A stretch of 64,000 nucleotides of DNA from Naganishia liquefaciens (lineage: Eukaryota > Basidiomycota > Tremellomycetes > Filobasidiales > Filobasidiaceae), in assembly GCA_013423385.1 (NCBI GenBank), contig BLZA01000021.1, positions 992,001-1,056,000 on the forward strand. The letters run 5' to 3'. The notes below the pieces were generated by a model. That model was not told where the DNA came from and searched no databases. It saw only the letters and a list, made by a program, of their open reading frames with translations. Position numbers and translations under genes: made by a program. Shown here in pieces: positions 22,846-33,497 of the stretch; the first letter of the stretch is position 1, and each line of letters begins with the position of its first letter.

Positions 22846-23578
22846 CTGTTGAATCTGGTGGATGAGTGTATGGCTTCTCACTGATGGTGTCAGCGACCAA
22901 AACTGACGAGATCAAGAGCGGAGCCGAAGAATGAGAGGGTGTCTTGTCGCAGAGCGGAGCAACGATATATCGTGAACTAGAGGCTTGTGAATGCGAAATT
23001 ATCGACGATGTACGGCTCTGTCTGCTCTATTGCCGCGAATGATAGCCGAATGCGTTGCATCCGCGGTGATGTTGGGAACTTTGAAAGGCCTGACGGAGTC
23101 CAGTCGCGGGACATCATGAGACTGATGGTGCAGCAGACCAAGAGACTGTGCAATAAACGGTTTTGTAAATAAGAGCTTTACATTCACTATAGAGGTGAAG
23201 TTGAGGAGAAGCTCGCGCGAGGCATGAATCGTGATATATTGATTTCACGTGGCGGAGAATCCAGGAACATGTACGCGCGTGTTCATGCTCCGGTCGACAT
23301 TTATTCCACCTAGTCGCGGGCACGCTGGCCACTGCTGTCTCTGCGTTCCGCGCGAGCAGCTCTTGAACCACAGCGGTTGCTCTGAGCGTATTGACGGCGC
23401 AACGAAGGTGCATCGTGCCATTGCTACTGGTATGCCCGCACTTCAAGAAAAGGCGCCGGGAGCGCGCTTATGTAGAAAGCGATCGAGCAGGCGATCCTCT
23501 CCTATTCATCATCGACTTGCGCTGCATTTCTCGTTTCCCCTCATGAAACTTCAAGTGCCAGCAAGCCAATCTGCCATC
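22846..23578. other. Divergent promoter region between thioesterase and bL36m genes
   Basis: About 730 bp upstream of two nuclear genes for mitochondrial proteins. Short frames carry no family signal. I cannot identify a regulatory site by eye, but shared control of the two genes is possible. Confidence 0.4.
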
Positions 23579-23991
23579 ATGCTCTTCTTCAAAGCTATCG
23601 CCCCCGCCATCTGCGCCGCCGCCACGCCGGCCTCGTCCCGCTCATGCTCTCAATGCGCCGCTCGAGGCGTCTCACCTCTGTCCCCACTCGTCGCCGCCGG
23701 TCTTAACGGCACCGTTGTACCCTGCGCCGCCGCTCGTGCCATCGGCGCGACAGTATCCAAGCCTAAGCAAATCGGACGTCCGGGAGTTCTGGCCAACATT
23801 CAGCAGACGCGGGGAATGAAGGTTCGATCAAGTGTCAAGAAGTTTTGTGACGGATGTTCAGTGGTAAGGAGGAAGGGATACCTCTATGTTGTGTGCTCCA
23901 AGGACCCTAAGCACAAGCAGGTGAGCATCTCTGGCTTAAAGACTGTGTCATGATGTCTGACGCGTATGACTTGGAATAGCGACAAGGATGA
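23579..23991 (+). CDS. RTC6: Mitochondrial large-subunit ribosomal protein bL36m
   Basis: Two exons, 23579-23920 and 23980-23991. The second is only 12 nt and encodes RQG and the stop. The mature part is the short zinc-binding bL36 protein: [35 protein letters not shown] and RQG. The zinc ligands are the CDGC pair, the Cys of VVCS and the His of PKHKQ. The N-terminal extension of about 80 residues ([18 protein letters not shown]) is rich in Ala, Ser and Arg and fits a mitochondrial targeting sequence, as in fungal and animal homologues. bL36m stabilises the 23S-type rRNA near the peptidyl transferase region. The upstream in-frame ATG at 23543 cannot be excluded as a start. Confidence 0.92.
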
Positions 23992-25674
23992 ACGCATTCA
24001 ACAAGGATCGAAGACTTTTCTTGTACAACAGTGTATCAACAACATTGTATTTTTGGCCACATCTTATTACAGCATTTGGAAAGCTTCGAAAATCAGCGCT
24101 TCCATTTTCAAGATCGTTCTCGCGGGCTCTGGTATTATCAAGGGTTGCGTCAACTGCAAATGCAGTCCTGTTACGACGCCTCCCGCTATCTCAACACGAC
24201 TCGCTTGGAGCGTCAAATCGTTGAGGGGGGGAAGGGCCTTACCGCGGATAGACTCCTTGCGCACAGTCAGCTGTTCCCCCACGTGAATCTTACATCACGA
24301 TGCACAGTTCCGGCTTCGGTGATCCCCACTCAGACTTTCGCAAGTCAGGGTGTCGGGGAGAGAGCAATGCCGCGCGTCACGTCAACGCTTGAGCGAGCGT
24401 GCGATCGAAGACGGTCTTCCCTTCTCAACCCAAGTGATTTTGTACGAGCATCACGGCTGCAGAGCAGTTAGCGTCGACGCCATATTCGTAGAATGTGAAA
24501 ATCCCAGTTATACGTAGAGTTGGTCTAATGCACTGGCTCAAAGGCGACGCCGCGTGACTTGGCGGGCGTACATGAACTCCCCTGCCCTGACTGACTTCGG
24601 CCGAGAAAACAACTCCAAATGAGAGCTCTTTCGTACGATGTACAGAAGTTCCTGTGCTCAGCTTGCAATGTATCAACAGGCGATTGACTATGGCATCGTC
24701 TTGCCGCTTGTCGAAACGGCTGAAAAGAGCGTGCTTGCTCAAAATCCCCCTCGCCCGGCAAGCCGCAGCGGCGCGACCTGCTCCCACCCGTGCCAGCTTC
24801 CGAGCCCGCATTGCCTCGAATGGCAACGCCGCCCCAACACTCTCGACGTCATCTATTGATACTGATCTTGTACTGCTGCGGCACGCGTGACCTCTCTTCT
24901 CGGCATGATTCCTCCGGAGCATCGCGTAAAAAATCGCGTGACTCGGCCTCCATGATCGCCGTTCGTGTTTGCGGCTTCTTCCGCGCGCGTGTCCGAGCTG
25001 GGGCGAAGTTAGGGGTTTGTCGCGTTTCACATTGTCCTTTGTCTCCGCCAGTCAGCTCTCCAGTCCGCGCCAGTCCATGCACAGCCGTCTGGAGATGAGG
25101 CTGATGGAGCCTAGACTTTGGAGAGCGCTGACTTTGTGAGCTACTTTGAAAATGAATATTCGTCAGCTTCAGAGCGGATTCTCTCGTCTTCCGTCCTGGC
25201 CGGAGTGGATAAGAACTGCCGGGGTTGCTGACGGAGCTGTACGTTCCTATTGGGCCCCGCCCAGCATATGCATGCAGGACGCTCACGTGCTTCAAAGGCA
25301 TTCGGCTGACGTTGGCCTTGGTCCCTGGATCGTGTCCTGAAGTTGCCGAACCTCGGCTAGAGCGTTCTTTATGCTATAGTGAGGAATGGCCCGACCATGA
25401 TTCGTTGTTCAAGAAACCTTCGGCTTGATGAAGCGGTTTCCGGCTGGTTTCGTGGCTCTCAAGTGATGTTGCAAGAAGGTGGTACGACTTAGTTGCGTCC
25501 TGTCTTTGTCTTCGCTATGGAGAGGTTATACATATAAGGCGGCAGTTAAGATACCAATGTCATTTTAGGTCGGCCATCACAATTGCATTTACACACATCA
25601 GCCAATCACACCTGTGCCCGAGCTCCTCACCTCGATCTTGCCACCACATCGACTCCTCGACCACCTTCAACGAC
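23992..25674. other. 1.7-kb interval with no assignable gene
   Basis: Several frames of 60-200 codons overlap here on both strands (for example plus 24031-24471 and minus 24425-25030). None shows a family motif, and none combines an ATG start with consistent splice sites. A minus-strand stretch at 24282-24067 (GEQLTVRKESIRGK) and a basic Ala/Arg-rich plus frame from ATG 24690 (MASSCRLSKRLKR, presequence-like) look slightly gene-like. Either could be an exon of a small unrecognised gene. Confidence 0.35.
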
Positions 25675-26157
25675 ATGAACGTTTTCGAAAGCCCCATGTA
25701 CAAGCTCTCCGGCTTCCGGGTCCCGCTCTTGCCCAAGATCATCATGACGACAACAGCCATGATCATCGGTGCCGCGGTGATTGACCGACATGTCACACCG
25801 TTGACCACCCGAGTTGATCGTAGACACTGGAACAACACGCTAGTTGACCTGGAGGTAAGTCAATCGATGTGCTGCTATGTCGTGGAGAGAGGCTGATCCT
25901 CGCTTGTTTTTGACAGCACGTAGGTACCGGAAGCGTCCCACCCACCTCAACAGAATCCATAGAGAACTTGACGAGAACTGTGCGTACCGCTCTCATTCTA
26001 GGCGGATCCCCTTCCCTGACACGCCTTTCTGATCCTCTTAGGCTTTGTGACTGCCTTTACTTGGGTGCTAGATGCACGACATCCGCCTGGACTGGGAGAA
26101 CATATACTTCTGAATCACCGGAGTCCGGTATCGCGCTTGGCGACAGGTTGGATGTAA
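25675..26157 (+). CDS. Small uncharacterised protein with one hydrophobic segment, 120 aa
   Basis: Three exons, 25675-25854, 25917-25983 and 26042-26157, form an exact 121-codon frame with GT-AG introns. MNVFESPMYKLSGFRVPLLP leads into a hydrophobic stretch PKIIMTTTAMIIGAAVI, then a basic patch DRHVTPLTTRVDRRHW, and the C-terminus reads FVTAFTWVLDARHPPGLGEH. A single membrane anchor near the N-terminus followed by positive residues would fit a mitochondrial or ER membrane subunit, but I recognise no family. The third exon depends on a GTACCG donor chosen because it preserves the frame. Confidence 0.5.
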
Positions 26158-26838
26158 CCTCGCCTTGGGATGCGTAGTGACTGACAATGGATTGCTTCTT
26201 TAATTGGGGGAAGCCTTGCAGATCGCGTGTTGTAACGAGTATTCTGGGATTAATGAGCTCCGTAATTGTAACGATCAACTTATATTGACTTGGCGAGCAG
26301 CTCTGCCCCGATTTCGCGCCCTCTTGCTCGAATCATCTGATCCTGAATAAGTGCAAGCATACACCGTTTCCGGCTCTATAGGTAGGCTTGAGGGTTCTGC
26401 TGCAGCACGTAGCTACAGACATAGCTCGTGTCGACCAGCGCGATGGGGCTCTTGAGTTCTGAATCTCCGCGTGTCCAGAAGGTAAAGCTTCTGACCTCAG
26501 GAGGGTCATCGACAATCAGCAGCTGCTGTCACTGGTCAGAGCTCTCGTCAGGCTGTCGGTCATGAGTTTGGCTCTCACCCGAGCAGGTGGAGGCTGATTA
26601 GCGATACTCAAACATCTGAGACATGAGCTATCAATCTGACGGATGAGCAATAAAGAACGGCGTCCTTCTGGTGTATCAGCAACCTTCATCAGCACAGGCC
26701 CTTTCGGCAGAAGTGATACAGACGCGCGGTCCCGGCACTGTCGCTATAGGCCTGGAGATATATATAGAGGCAGCCCTGGGATGGATTTCTCCAGGCTTTT
26801 GCCATCTTCGACCTCAACGTCGCTACTTTTGCATCGAG
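26158..26838. other. Upstream region of the oxidoreductase gene
   Basis: About 680 bp without a credible gene. A TATA-like run (gatatatatagagg, near 26757-26770) lies about 70-80 bp before the first candidate ATG of the next gene and may be its core promoter. Confidence 0.4.
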
Positions 26839-28174
26839 ATGTCGATCCCTCAGATGCCATCCACTATGAAGGCTCTAGTTCAGCATGACCCTGTATGTGG
26901 AAGATCACGGAGGTATGAGCTGGTCGACGTTGACCCTCTTTTTCGATAGGACCCGAAAGCCGTTGTCAGGCAGGTTTCGGTACCGAAACTCGACAAGAAC
27001 GAGGTCCTGATCAAGGTCGCCTATGTTGCGCAAAATCCCATAGGTGGGGATCCAGCCCGATCCACATTTGAGTCCTCGTTGTGGCTGACTTATGTCTTCC
27101 CAAAGATTGGAAATTGTCTTCGGGAGGGATGTCCCCACCAAATGCGATCATTGGCTTTGATCTGGCCGGTACCTTGTCGCCGTGGGAAACGACATTGCCA
27201 ATTCCAACTTAAAACTTGGCGATCGGGTCGCTACGATGGTTCACGGAGGAGCAAGAGCAGACAGGGGAGCCTTTGCGGGTAAGTCGTGTATACTTCCAGT
27301 CGATTCCCTACCGATCCGCTTGCTTTCGGTAACAGAGTACGCTCGAGCCGACTCGGATCTCGTTTGGCTCGTGCCGGACTCCGTTAGCTTGCGCGAGGCC
27401 GCGGGTGTTACTGCGACACTTGCGACAGCCGCGCAAAGCCTCTTCCACATCCTCGACTTGCCGTATCCCGTCCAGTCTTCTGCAGACCTGTCTGACGCGT
27501 CTGCCCAATCCAACTGGATCCTCATCTACGGCGGCAGCTCGAGCGTCGGTCTCTTTGCAATCCAGTTGGCCAAATTCGCTGGTTTGAAGGTCGTCACTGT
27601 GTGTTCGCCAAAAAACTTTGAGCTTGTCAAGCAACACGGCGCAGATGCCGTTGTGGACTATCGAGACAGTCAGGTAGCGATCCAAGCGATCAGAAAGGCG
27701 ACATCATCGAGCTTGACTGTCGCTTTCGATTGCATCGGTGAAGGGGATTCTCCCATCATCTGTATTGAAGCAATAACGGGCGAAGGCGAGCGAAGAATTG
27801 TTTCGGTCACCCCTCCGTCTGACACCGCGACACAATTGGCAGCGAAGAGCAGGGTCAAGTTGAACAGGGTCATGGCTTTTACTTTGTTCGGTCTAGTAAG
27901 TGGTGAACTTTTCAACAGGGTCTGGCTGTTAATTACATTTATGCAGCCCGTACCACTCGGCCTGGACATCACCGTGCCTGCCAATCCGCGGGACCGAGCA
28001 TTCTTTGTCAAGCTGAACCAACACATACCGGTGTTGTTTAGAAATTTTGGGTTGAAGGTCAATCCCATTACCGACATGGAAGGCGGTCTAGATGGGATTC
28101 CTGCTGGATTCGAATTGATGAAGGACGGGAAGGTCTCGGCTTCCAAGCTCGTTTACAAGGTAGCTGATGTATAA
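26839..28174 (+). CDS. ToxD-like zinc-independent medium-chain dehydrogenase/enoyl reductase, with an apparent frameshift
   Basis: Exons 26839-26892, 26950-27043, 27106-27278, 27336-27895 and 27947-28174. The protein of about 370 aa belongs to the MDR superfamily: MKALVQHDP, VPKLDKNEVLIKVAYVAQNP, PPNAIIGFDLAGTL in the GroES-like half, then the NADPH-binding half with LIYGGSSSVGLFAIQLAKFA, GADAVVDYRD and the C-terminal GFELMKDGKVSASKLVYKV. The structural-zinc cysteines of alcohol dehydrogenases are absent, as in ToxD-type enoyl reductases, which reduce double bonds with NADPH. In exon 3 the frame changes by one base near 27176, between DLAGTL and VAVGNDIA. All splice phases fit on each side, so it is either a real one-base loss or a sequencing error. 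The start may be ATG 26839 or 26854. Substrate unknown. Confidence 0.8.
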
Positions 28175-28376
28175 GAATTGACGAAAAACTCATTGAATCG
28201 AGCTATTGTTGTATGTGCTTTTGTGGGTCATACCCCTAGGTTCTGATAGCGAATGCGTCCTGTGCAGTTGGCGAACGTACGCAAAAGCGGTAGTTTTCAC
28301 TTCTACCCGTCAAGCAGCCCTGCCTCCGTCTGCCTGCTCTGCGCTCAGGCTGCTAGAATTGATGTCGCATATGCGC

Positions 28377-29616
28377 TTATGATGATACAGCATACCCATA
28401 TTCAGGAGTCTCCGCCTTGCTCTTACCCTTGTCCTGTTTGGCGGGAGAAGCAAGTGATGACCGGGATACATCTGTCTGACCAGTTCCGCTGGTGACGTTT
28501 GTGGTAATGGCTGAAGGCAAGTAGGCGTGTGAAGCTTGCATCGTGTCGGAAGGTATTGGGATGCGGTGAAGCAGGCCGTAGCTGCACCGAACAGGGACGT
28601 TCAGTCTTCTGGACTCTCATCAAGGTTAGAGCTTTCCACCTACCCGACTCCGCAACCCAGTAATCCCTCTCCTCCCCAGTGACGATTCGGAATGAGGACA
28701 ATTTCACGCAAGTTACTTTGCGAACACGACATCAGATCATGTAGGCAAGAACGGCATTCGTTGTACTCACTCGAGGTCTGCTGAATATACATAAAGTCGT
28801 AAGGGTTTATCTATATGCTATACGTTGGAAACGATGAGTTCGAAGCTCAAAGATCGAGCGTTTCGAGACGGGTGACATACCTGTTCGACCAGGTCGTAAA
28901 AGTCTGATTCCGTGTGAAGAGGTCCTTCTGTCCAGCCGACAACATAATCTCCGTATGGCACAAGGCCTTTGAGGAGAAGGGATGAGCTTCTAGCTTACTA
29001 CATTCGTTGAAATGCAGAACGTACCGGCACTCTGAAAAGGATCAGCGTCAACATGCCATCTGCGGTTTCCAGTGCTGCAAGACATTGACATCGGACTGAC
29101 CTCTGCGGGGGACCCCTCCAAGACTTCTAATATGTGCCACACCTGCCCTAATGCTTCTCCCGGATCACACAGCCTCATGGAGAGTCCGAGAAGCGATGGC
29201 CGAAGAGTTGTTGTCTGCTGCTTATCTGATGAAGAGTTGTGCCATACTCTGGATGGCGTCAACGTTACATCTAGATTCGCGTTCAGCTGTCAAGTCGATC
29301 CTGCGGCGCCGTCATGCTCACATCTGATCGACTGCGCCTTGGAATTCCAGATCCTCAACCCAATTTCCTTGCCCTCATTCTCATCTAGCACTCTTCCCAA
29401 TTCTTCCGGATCAAGCGTCAGGCCTTCTGGTTCTTGATACACTTCCTCTTCGGCACCAGATCTCCGATGAAGAAGCTCCACGCCGATAAGGTAGTCGAAG
29501 AATGGCTGGATGCCGGCATTGTAAGCGGGAGAATCTTCTTGGACGCGTAGACAATGAAGGGCCGTCCGTGGGAACGCCTGGGATGATGCAGAGCCGGAGG
29601 AAGCGCCTTGACCCAT
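28377..29616 (-). CDS. GRH1: Golgi reassembly stacking protein GRASP (Grh1 family)
   Basis: Seven exons on the minus strand: 29616-29322, 29270-29101, 29031-29025, 28966-28881, 28817-28771, 28715-28644 and 28581-28377. The start gives MGQGASSGS, with Gly2 free for N-myristoylation. Two PDZ-like GRASP modules follow: LHCLRVQEDSPAYNAGIQPF and DYLIGVELL in the first, then WHILEVLEGSPAESAGLVPY, GDYVVGW, DKPLRLYVYSADLDNLRE and NRHWGGEGLLGCGVGYGLLH in the second. A Ser/Thr/Lys-rich tail ends the protein. GRASPs tether Golgi and ER-exit membranes and take part in unconventional secretion, which in Cryptococcus supports capsule traits. The third exon has just 7 nt (AGTGCCG) and supplies the conserved SAG turn. 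It converges with the oxidoreductase gene. Confidence 0.93.
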
Positions 29617-29899
29617 TTTTGATTGCGGTACCTTGTGTCGGGAATCAAGTGGCTGCGGTCGTGTGCATGTTGAGTGACTTGTCTACTTGAACGCTTCAGC
29701 ATTCACGCCGCTCGCTCGACCTGACGCAGCGCGTGCACCCGCCCGCGCGCCTTGACCTCGGCGGCCGGTGACGTGGACGCGCACGAGCATGCTTTGATGC
29801 CGAGACACGACCTTGTTCCGAGCCACGCTTTCGTCAGACTGGATCGACTTTCATGGTCGGTTTCCTCCAGAGGCAAGGTTTCGCCCACATCGCGATACA
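29617..29899. other. Divergent promoter of GRASP and ABHD12-like genes
   Basis: About 280 bp separate the two start codons. No distinct site is recognised by eye. Confidence 0.4.
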
Positions 29900-31717
29900 A
29901 TGGCCTCATCGCCCAGCAAGTCCGTCAAGGATGTACAACCTCCAAAGTCACCTCGCAAGCGATCCGCTACATCTTGGAACGGCAGACGCGGAATTCCTCA
30001 AAGGCTTGTTGCGCGACTCAAGTTCTGGTTCGCGTCGATGCTAGCAGGATACCTAGCCTTCCTGGCTATCCTAACTATTCCTGTAGTGCAGACAAAGTGA
30101 GTACTGTATCCTTCGCATATATCGCTTCACTAATTCTCATGATAGCCTTCTGTACTTGTATCGCGTCAATCTTCCGTTTCCCAAAGACCTTGAGCGGCCG
30201 GAAAAATACGGTTTTGCGCGTGAGTCTGGCGAGCCATGTTTTCGCATCTCAGCATCCATCTTGATGGTTTTCCGCCTTTGAACAGCGTATAAGACAAGGA
30301 ATCTCCGGCTGAACACTTCGGATGGAGAATCATTGGGAGCGTGGCATGTTCTGTGCGTCGTGCCGTCCCTTCCGAACTATCGCCTCGCTGAGGACGTGTC
30401 ACAGGCCGCACCCGATCTATAGAGAAGCTATCGAAGAGACCGGCAGGTCCGACTCCCATCAAGCGCTTTTCGCGCCGCTGCAGCCCCTGGACGAAGGTGT
30501 CTTCGAAACGAGTCTCCAAACGCGGGACACCGTCATCTATTTTCACGGAAATGTAAGGAGGTTCATGGACAACCAAAACAGCGAATCTCAGGCATGGCTA
30601 TTTGCAGGCAATGAACCGCGCAACGCCTCATCGGGTACAATCGTGTATGGCCTTTTCCAACAAGCTTGACGTGTGAGATTTTCACTGCGGTAGTCAGCTG
30701 ATTGGCTGACAAACGTTCTTACCCGACCAGCAACGTGATAGCTGTAGATTACAGAGGTTACGGCGATTCTACAGGCACACCTTCTGAAGACGGTTTACTT
30801 CGAGATGCAGAAACGGTGTGGGAGTACGTCAACGCCCGCGCCATGGCGCCGGGCACCGCCGAGGGCAAGACGATTGTGGTTGTCGGACATAGCCTGGGTA
30901 CGGCGGTCAGTTCGCGCCTGGTTGGTGCTCTTGCAGATCGAGGTATGTGCAACAGGCGAGCTTAGGGGTCCCCTCGTATGCCTGACCGGTGTCGTCTTGT
31001 GGAATCTCAGGAGTTGACCCAAAGGCCGTGGTCCTCATCGCACCATTCACATCGTTGCCCGAGCTTCTGACAACGTAAGTCGCGACAGTGAAGTAGGGCA
31101 TCCCCAGTACTGAGGCCCATCCCTCGAGAATAGGTATCGTCTTGCAGGGATTCCCTTGATCAGCCCGTTGACCTGGATTCCTTCTTTTTACGGTCAGTTT
31201 TTGCCGGCCAAGTTGACTACGTCGCCAAGTCTGAAGTTGTTTTCGCAATAGATCTGCTCGTCAAGTTTCTGCGAGACACTTGGATGTCCAAGGATCATCT
31301 TTTGGTGAGCACATGTGAATGCTTTTCTTCGCGGGCGATGCTGACACCATCATTGTATGACAGAAAACCAAAGCGCCAATCCTGATCATTCATGCCAAAG
31401 ACGACCATGATATTCCAGCTTCCCATTCCCAGCACCTATATGATCTCTTGTCAAGGAATCGATCATCCAGTGGCAAGCCCTGGCTGCCGAAAGTCACGCA
31501 TAGAGAGGGCTGGGGCAGTGTCGCCTTACACACGACGCAGGTGCATGACGGGAAACCTACACGGAAAGGGGCAGTAGCCTATTTCGAAGCGGATCATGGC
31601 GCACATAACCGTGTCGGAGGGGGCGAAGGTGTGATAGAGCTGATGCGGGTCTTCCTAAGTAATGATACGCCCGACGAGTTGGAGTCTAGCATCATGGGAA
31701 GTCCCAGCAAATCTTGA
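29900..31717 (+). CDS. ABHD12/BEM46-like membrane alpha/beta-hydrolase
   Basis: Ten exons: 29900-30096, 30146-30219, 30286-30352, 30405-30552, 30608-30672, 30731-30942, 31011-31074, 31134-31192, 31252-31304 and 31364-31717, all in phase. A basic, Ser/Pro/Lys-rich N-terminus precedes one membrane helix (FASMLAGYLAFLAILTIPVV). The hydrolase core shows the oxyanion strand TVIYFHGN, then NVIAVDYRGYGDSTG, the nucleophile elbow VVVGHSLGTAVSSRL, the acid in LIIHAKDDHDIP and the catalytic His in FEADHGAHNRV. This is the ABHD12/ABHD13-type architecture. Relatives are ER-membrane lysophospholipid or monoacylglycerol lipases facing the lumen. The fungal substrate is unknown. The end is acidic and Ser-rich. 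Confidence 0.88.
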
Positions 31718-32111
31718 AAGTGTATAAAATGCTCATAATTCAACTGGGCTCGAGAACTTCGAGAGTCGAAACCCGGGTCCTGTGGGAAATATCCTGCTAT
31801 GAAATGAGCGAATGCGCTCATCGCTCCAGACGATGATCTCGTATCACCAATCGGCGTCTTCGAATCACCGAATGAAAACTCGAAAGCGCCCCGGAAGCGG
31901 TTATCATCAAGTGCAAAAGCGAAAATTCCCGATACGCTATCACGGATGAGGGTATACTTGATACAGAACAGTTCTCGGCGAGGCTCATCCGCACACTGCA
32001 AGCTACCAGTCCGCACAAGCTAAACATCTATGCATCCCTGATCACCGTATAGCGCCAAACCATACATCCGAGTCAAGGACTGCCCCGCCAGTCTCTTCTC
32101 TTGCTGCCCGA
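31718..32111. other. Convergent intergenic region
   Basis: About 390 bp between the lipase and the secreted-protein gene, both of which end here. The minus frame at 31594-32016 has no support beyond length. Confidence 0.45.
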
Positions 32112-33497
32112 CTAACGGGTGGGAGGATAATCGCCGTTCGCAGGCTCTTCAGCTGGCGTCCCATCTCCTTCCTTATTCTCGCCCAGCGGTAAAGGCTCGT
32201 CGAGGCAGGGCTCGGGGGTCAATTTCCCCAATGGCGTTTCGGCAATCCCCGATGCGGTCGGCTGGGCTGCAGGAGCTTCCACTTGACTGGTAGGTATAGG
32301 TATAACAGGGGTATCAGATGTGGCAGACAGTATTGTGTGGGGCTCGGACGCTGTAATGAGGTCCACTGGAGTTACCGAAAGAGCTGGAGGAGTCGGAAGG
32401 CTGTCAACTCCCGTCGAAGTTTCGGAGGCCTCGATGGAGATTGCTGAGACTGGGGGAGCTCCAGGCAGCGTAGAGGAAGCTCCCAGCATATCTGGCTGCC
32501 CGACAGTATCATCGCCCGTACCCGTCGGACCCGTCAATGGGAACGGTGACAGGGATTGCTCAGTCTCCACCTCGTCTTCGCACTCCAACTCGTCTTCCGA
32601 TTCCTCGGCTGTGTCAGCAGGCGGAGTCAGCGCAGGATCGTTGCCAGATTCGGGAGATTGCTCTTGTTGTGTCGAACCAGCATTGTCTTGAGGCGTAGTC
32701 TGCGATGGCTTGTCGACGGGAATCTCGGAGAACTCTCCTCCGGGAGTTTCAAGAGCTTCTTCTCCTGAGGGAGTGTGGACAGGCACATCATCCTGCTCTT
32801 CCTCATCCTCGCATTCTTCGTGATCGTCATCATCAAGGGGTTCTTCCGGCGGCGAATCCTGAGGACTCGCCTCACCGTTCTGCGTGGTGTTGGCCGGATT
32901 GTCTTTGGGGGCCTGTCCATCAGGGGAGTTGATTTCCTCTCCTTCGTCGACCCGACAATGGTCACCGTCATCTGCTTCCTTGGGGCTTTCCTTATTTGCT
33001 GAATCATCAAGGCCAGGAGCAGGTGGTGTTCCGCCGAGCGGGGGAGAAGCTGTCCCGGATGGCGCTTCCAGGACTGGCGTGGCCTGCCCGTTCGGCAATG
33101 GGAAGGGATCATTCCCGGACGGAGCAACGGTCGAGGTGGCTGTATTTTCAGGCGGTGGTATTGAGGTAGCCGAAGCTTCTCCCGGTATGGCGCCTGTCTC
33201 GCCGTTCGTCGCGGTCGGAGCGGTGTCTCCTCCGGCATCTAGCCACTGGCACGGAGATTCATTACTGGTTTCCCGACAAACAGTCCCGGGGGAACATTCT
33301 TGGACCGTGCCCGCATCATCGATGTAGAATGCTGTCTTACTTTGACATTGGTAACGCTTTCCGACGTCGCGTTTGGCAGGAAAAGCAGTGGGTGACAGAA
33401 GTATAGGGCTCGCGGATACGGATGAGAGCGAAGTCAACCAGCAAGAGAGGACGAGGCCAGCGAAGGCCTGTAGGTATAGGGTGTTCTTGTGGAGCAT
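32112..33497 (-). CDS. Secreted Ser/Thr/Pro/Glu-rich protein with a small Cys domain
   Basis: A single exon of 461 codons on the minus strand, unusual here because almost every neighbour is intron-rich. The ATG at 33497 opens a signal peptide (MLHKNTLYLQAFAGLVLSCW) ending near ASPILL, followed by a possible Lys-Arg processing site (AKRDVGKRYQC). A short four-Cys domain comes next (YQCQSKTAFYIDDAGTVQEC, SPGTVCRETSNESPCQW), reminiscent of CBM19-type chitin-binding modules. The rest, about 350 residues, is low-complexity and rich in Pro, Thr, Ser, Glu and Asp (for example DDDDHEECEDEEEQDD) and is a good target for O-mannosylation. No GPI-anchor signal is seen at the C-terminus. It probably acts at the cell wall or outside the cell; carbohydrate binding is a guess from the Cys pattern. 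Confidence 0.7.
   Translation of the reverse strand: MLHKNTLYLQAFAGLVLSCWLTSLSSVSASPILLSPTAFPAKRDVGKRYQCQSKTAFYIDDAGTVQECSPGTVCRETSNESPCQWLDAGGDTAPTATNGETGAIPGEASATSIPPPENTATSTVAPSGNDPFPLPNGQATPVLEAPSGTASPPLGGTPPAPGLDDSANKESPKEADDGDHCRVDEGEEINSPDGQAPKDNPANTTQNGEASPQDSPPEEPLDDDDHEECEDEEEQDDVPVHTPSGEEALETPGGEFSEIPVDKPSQTTPQDNAGSTQQEQSPESGNDPALTPPADTAEESEDELECEDEVETEQSLSPFPLTGPTGTGDDTVGQPDMLGASSTLPGAPPVSAISIEASETSTGVDSLPTPPALSVTPVDLITASEPHTILSATSDTPVIPIPTSQVEAPAAQPTASGIAETPLGKLTPEPCLDEPLPLGENKEGDGTPAEEPANGDYPPTR

Noticed and set aside
24425-25030. 201-codon minus-strand frame
   Set aside because: Begins at GTG, composition is random-looking, and no domain or supporting splice site was found.
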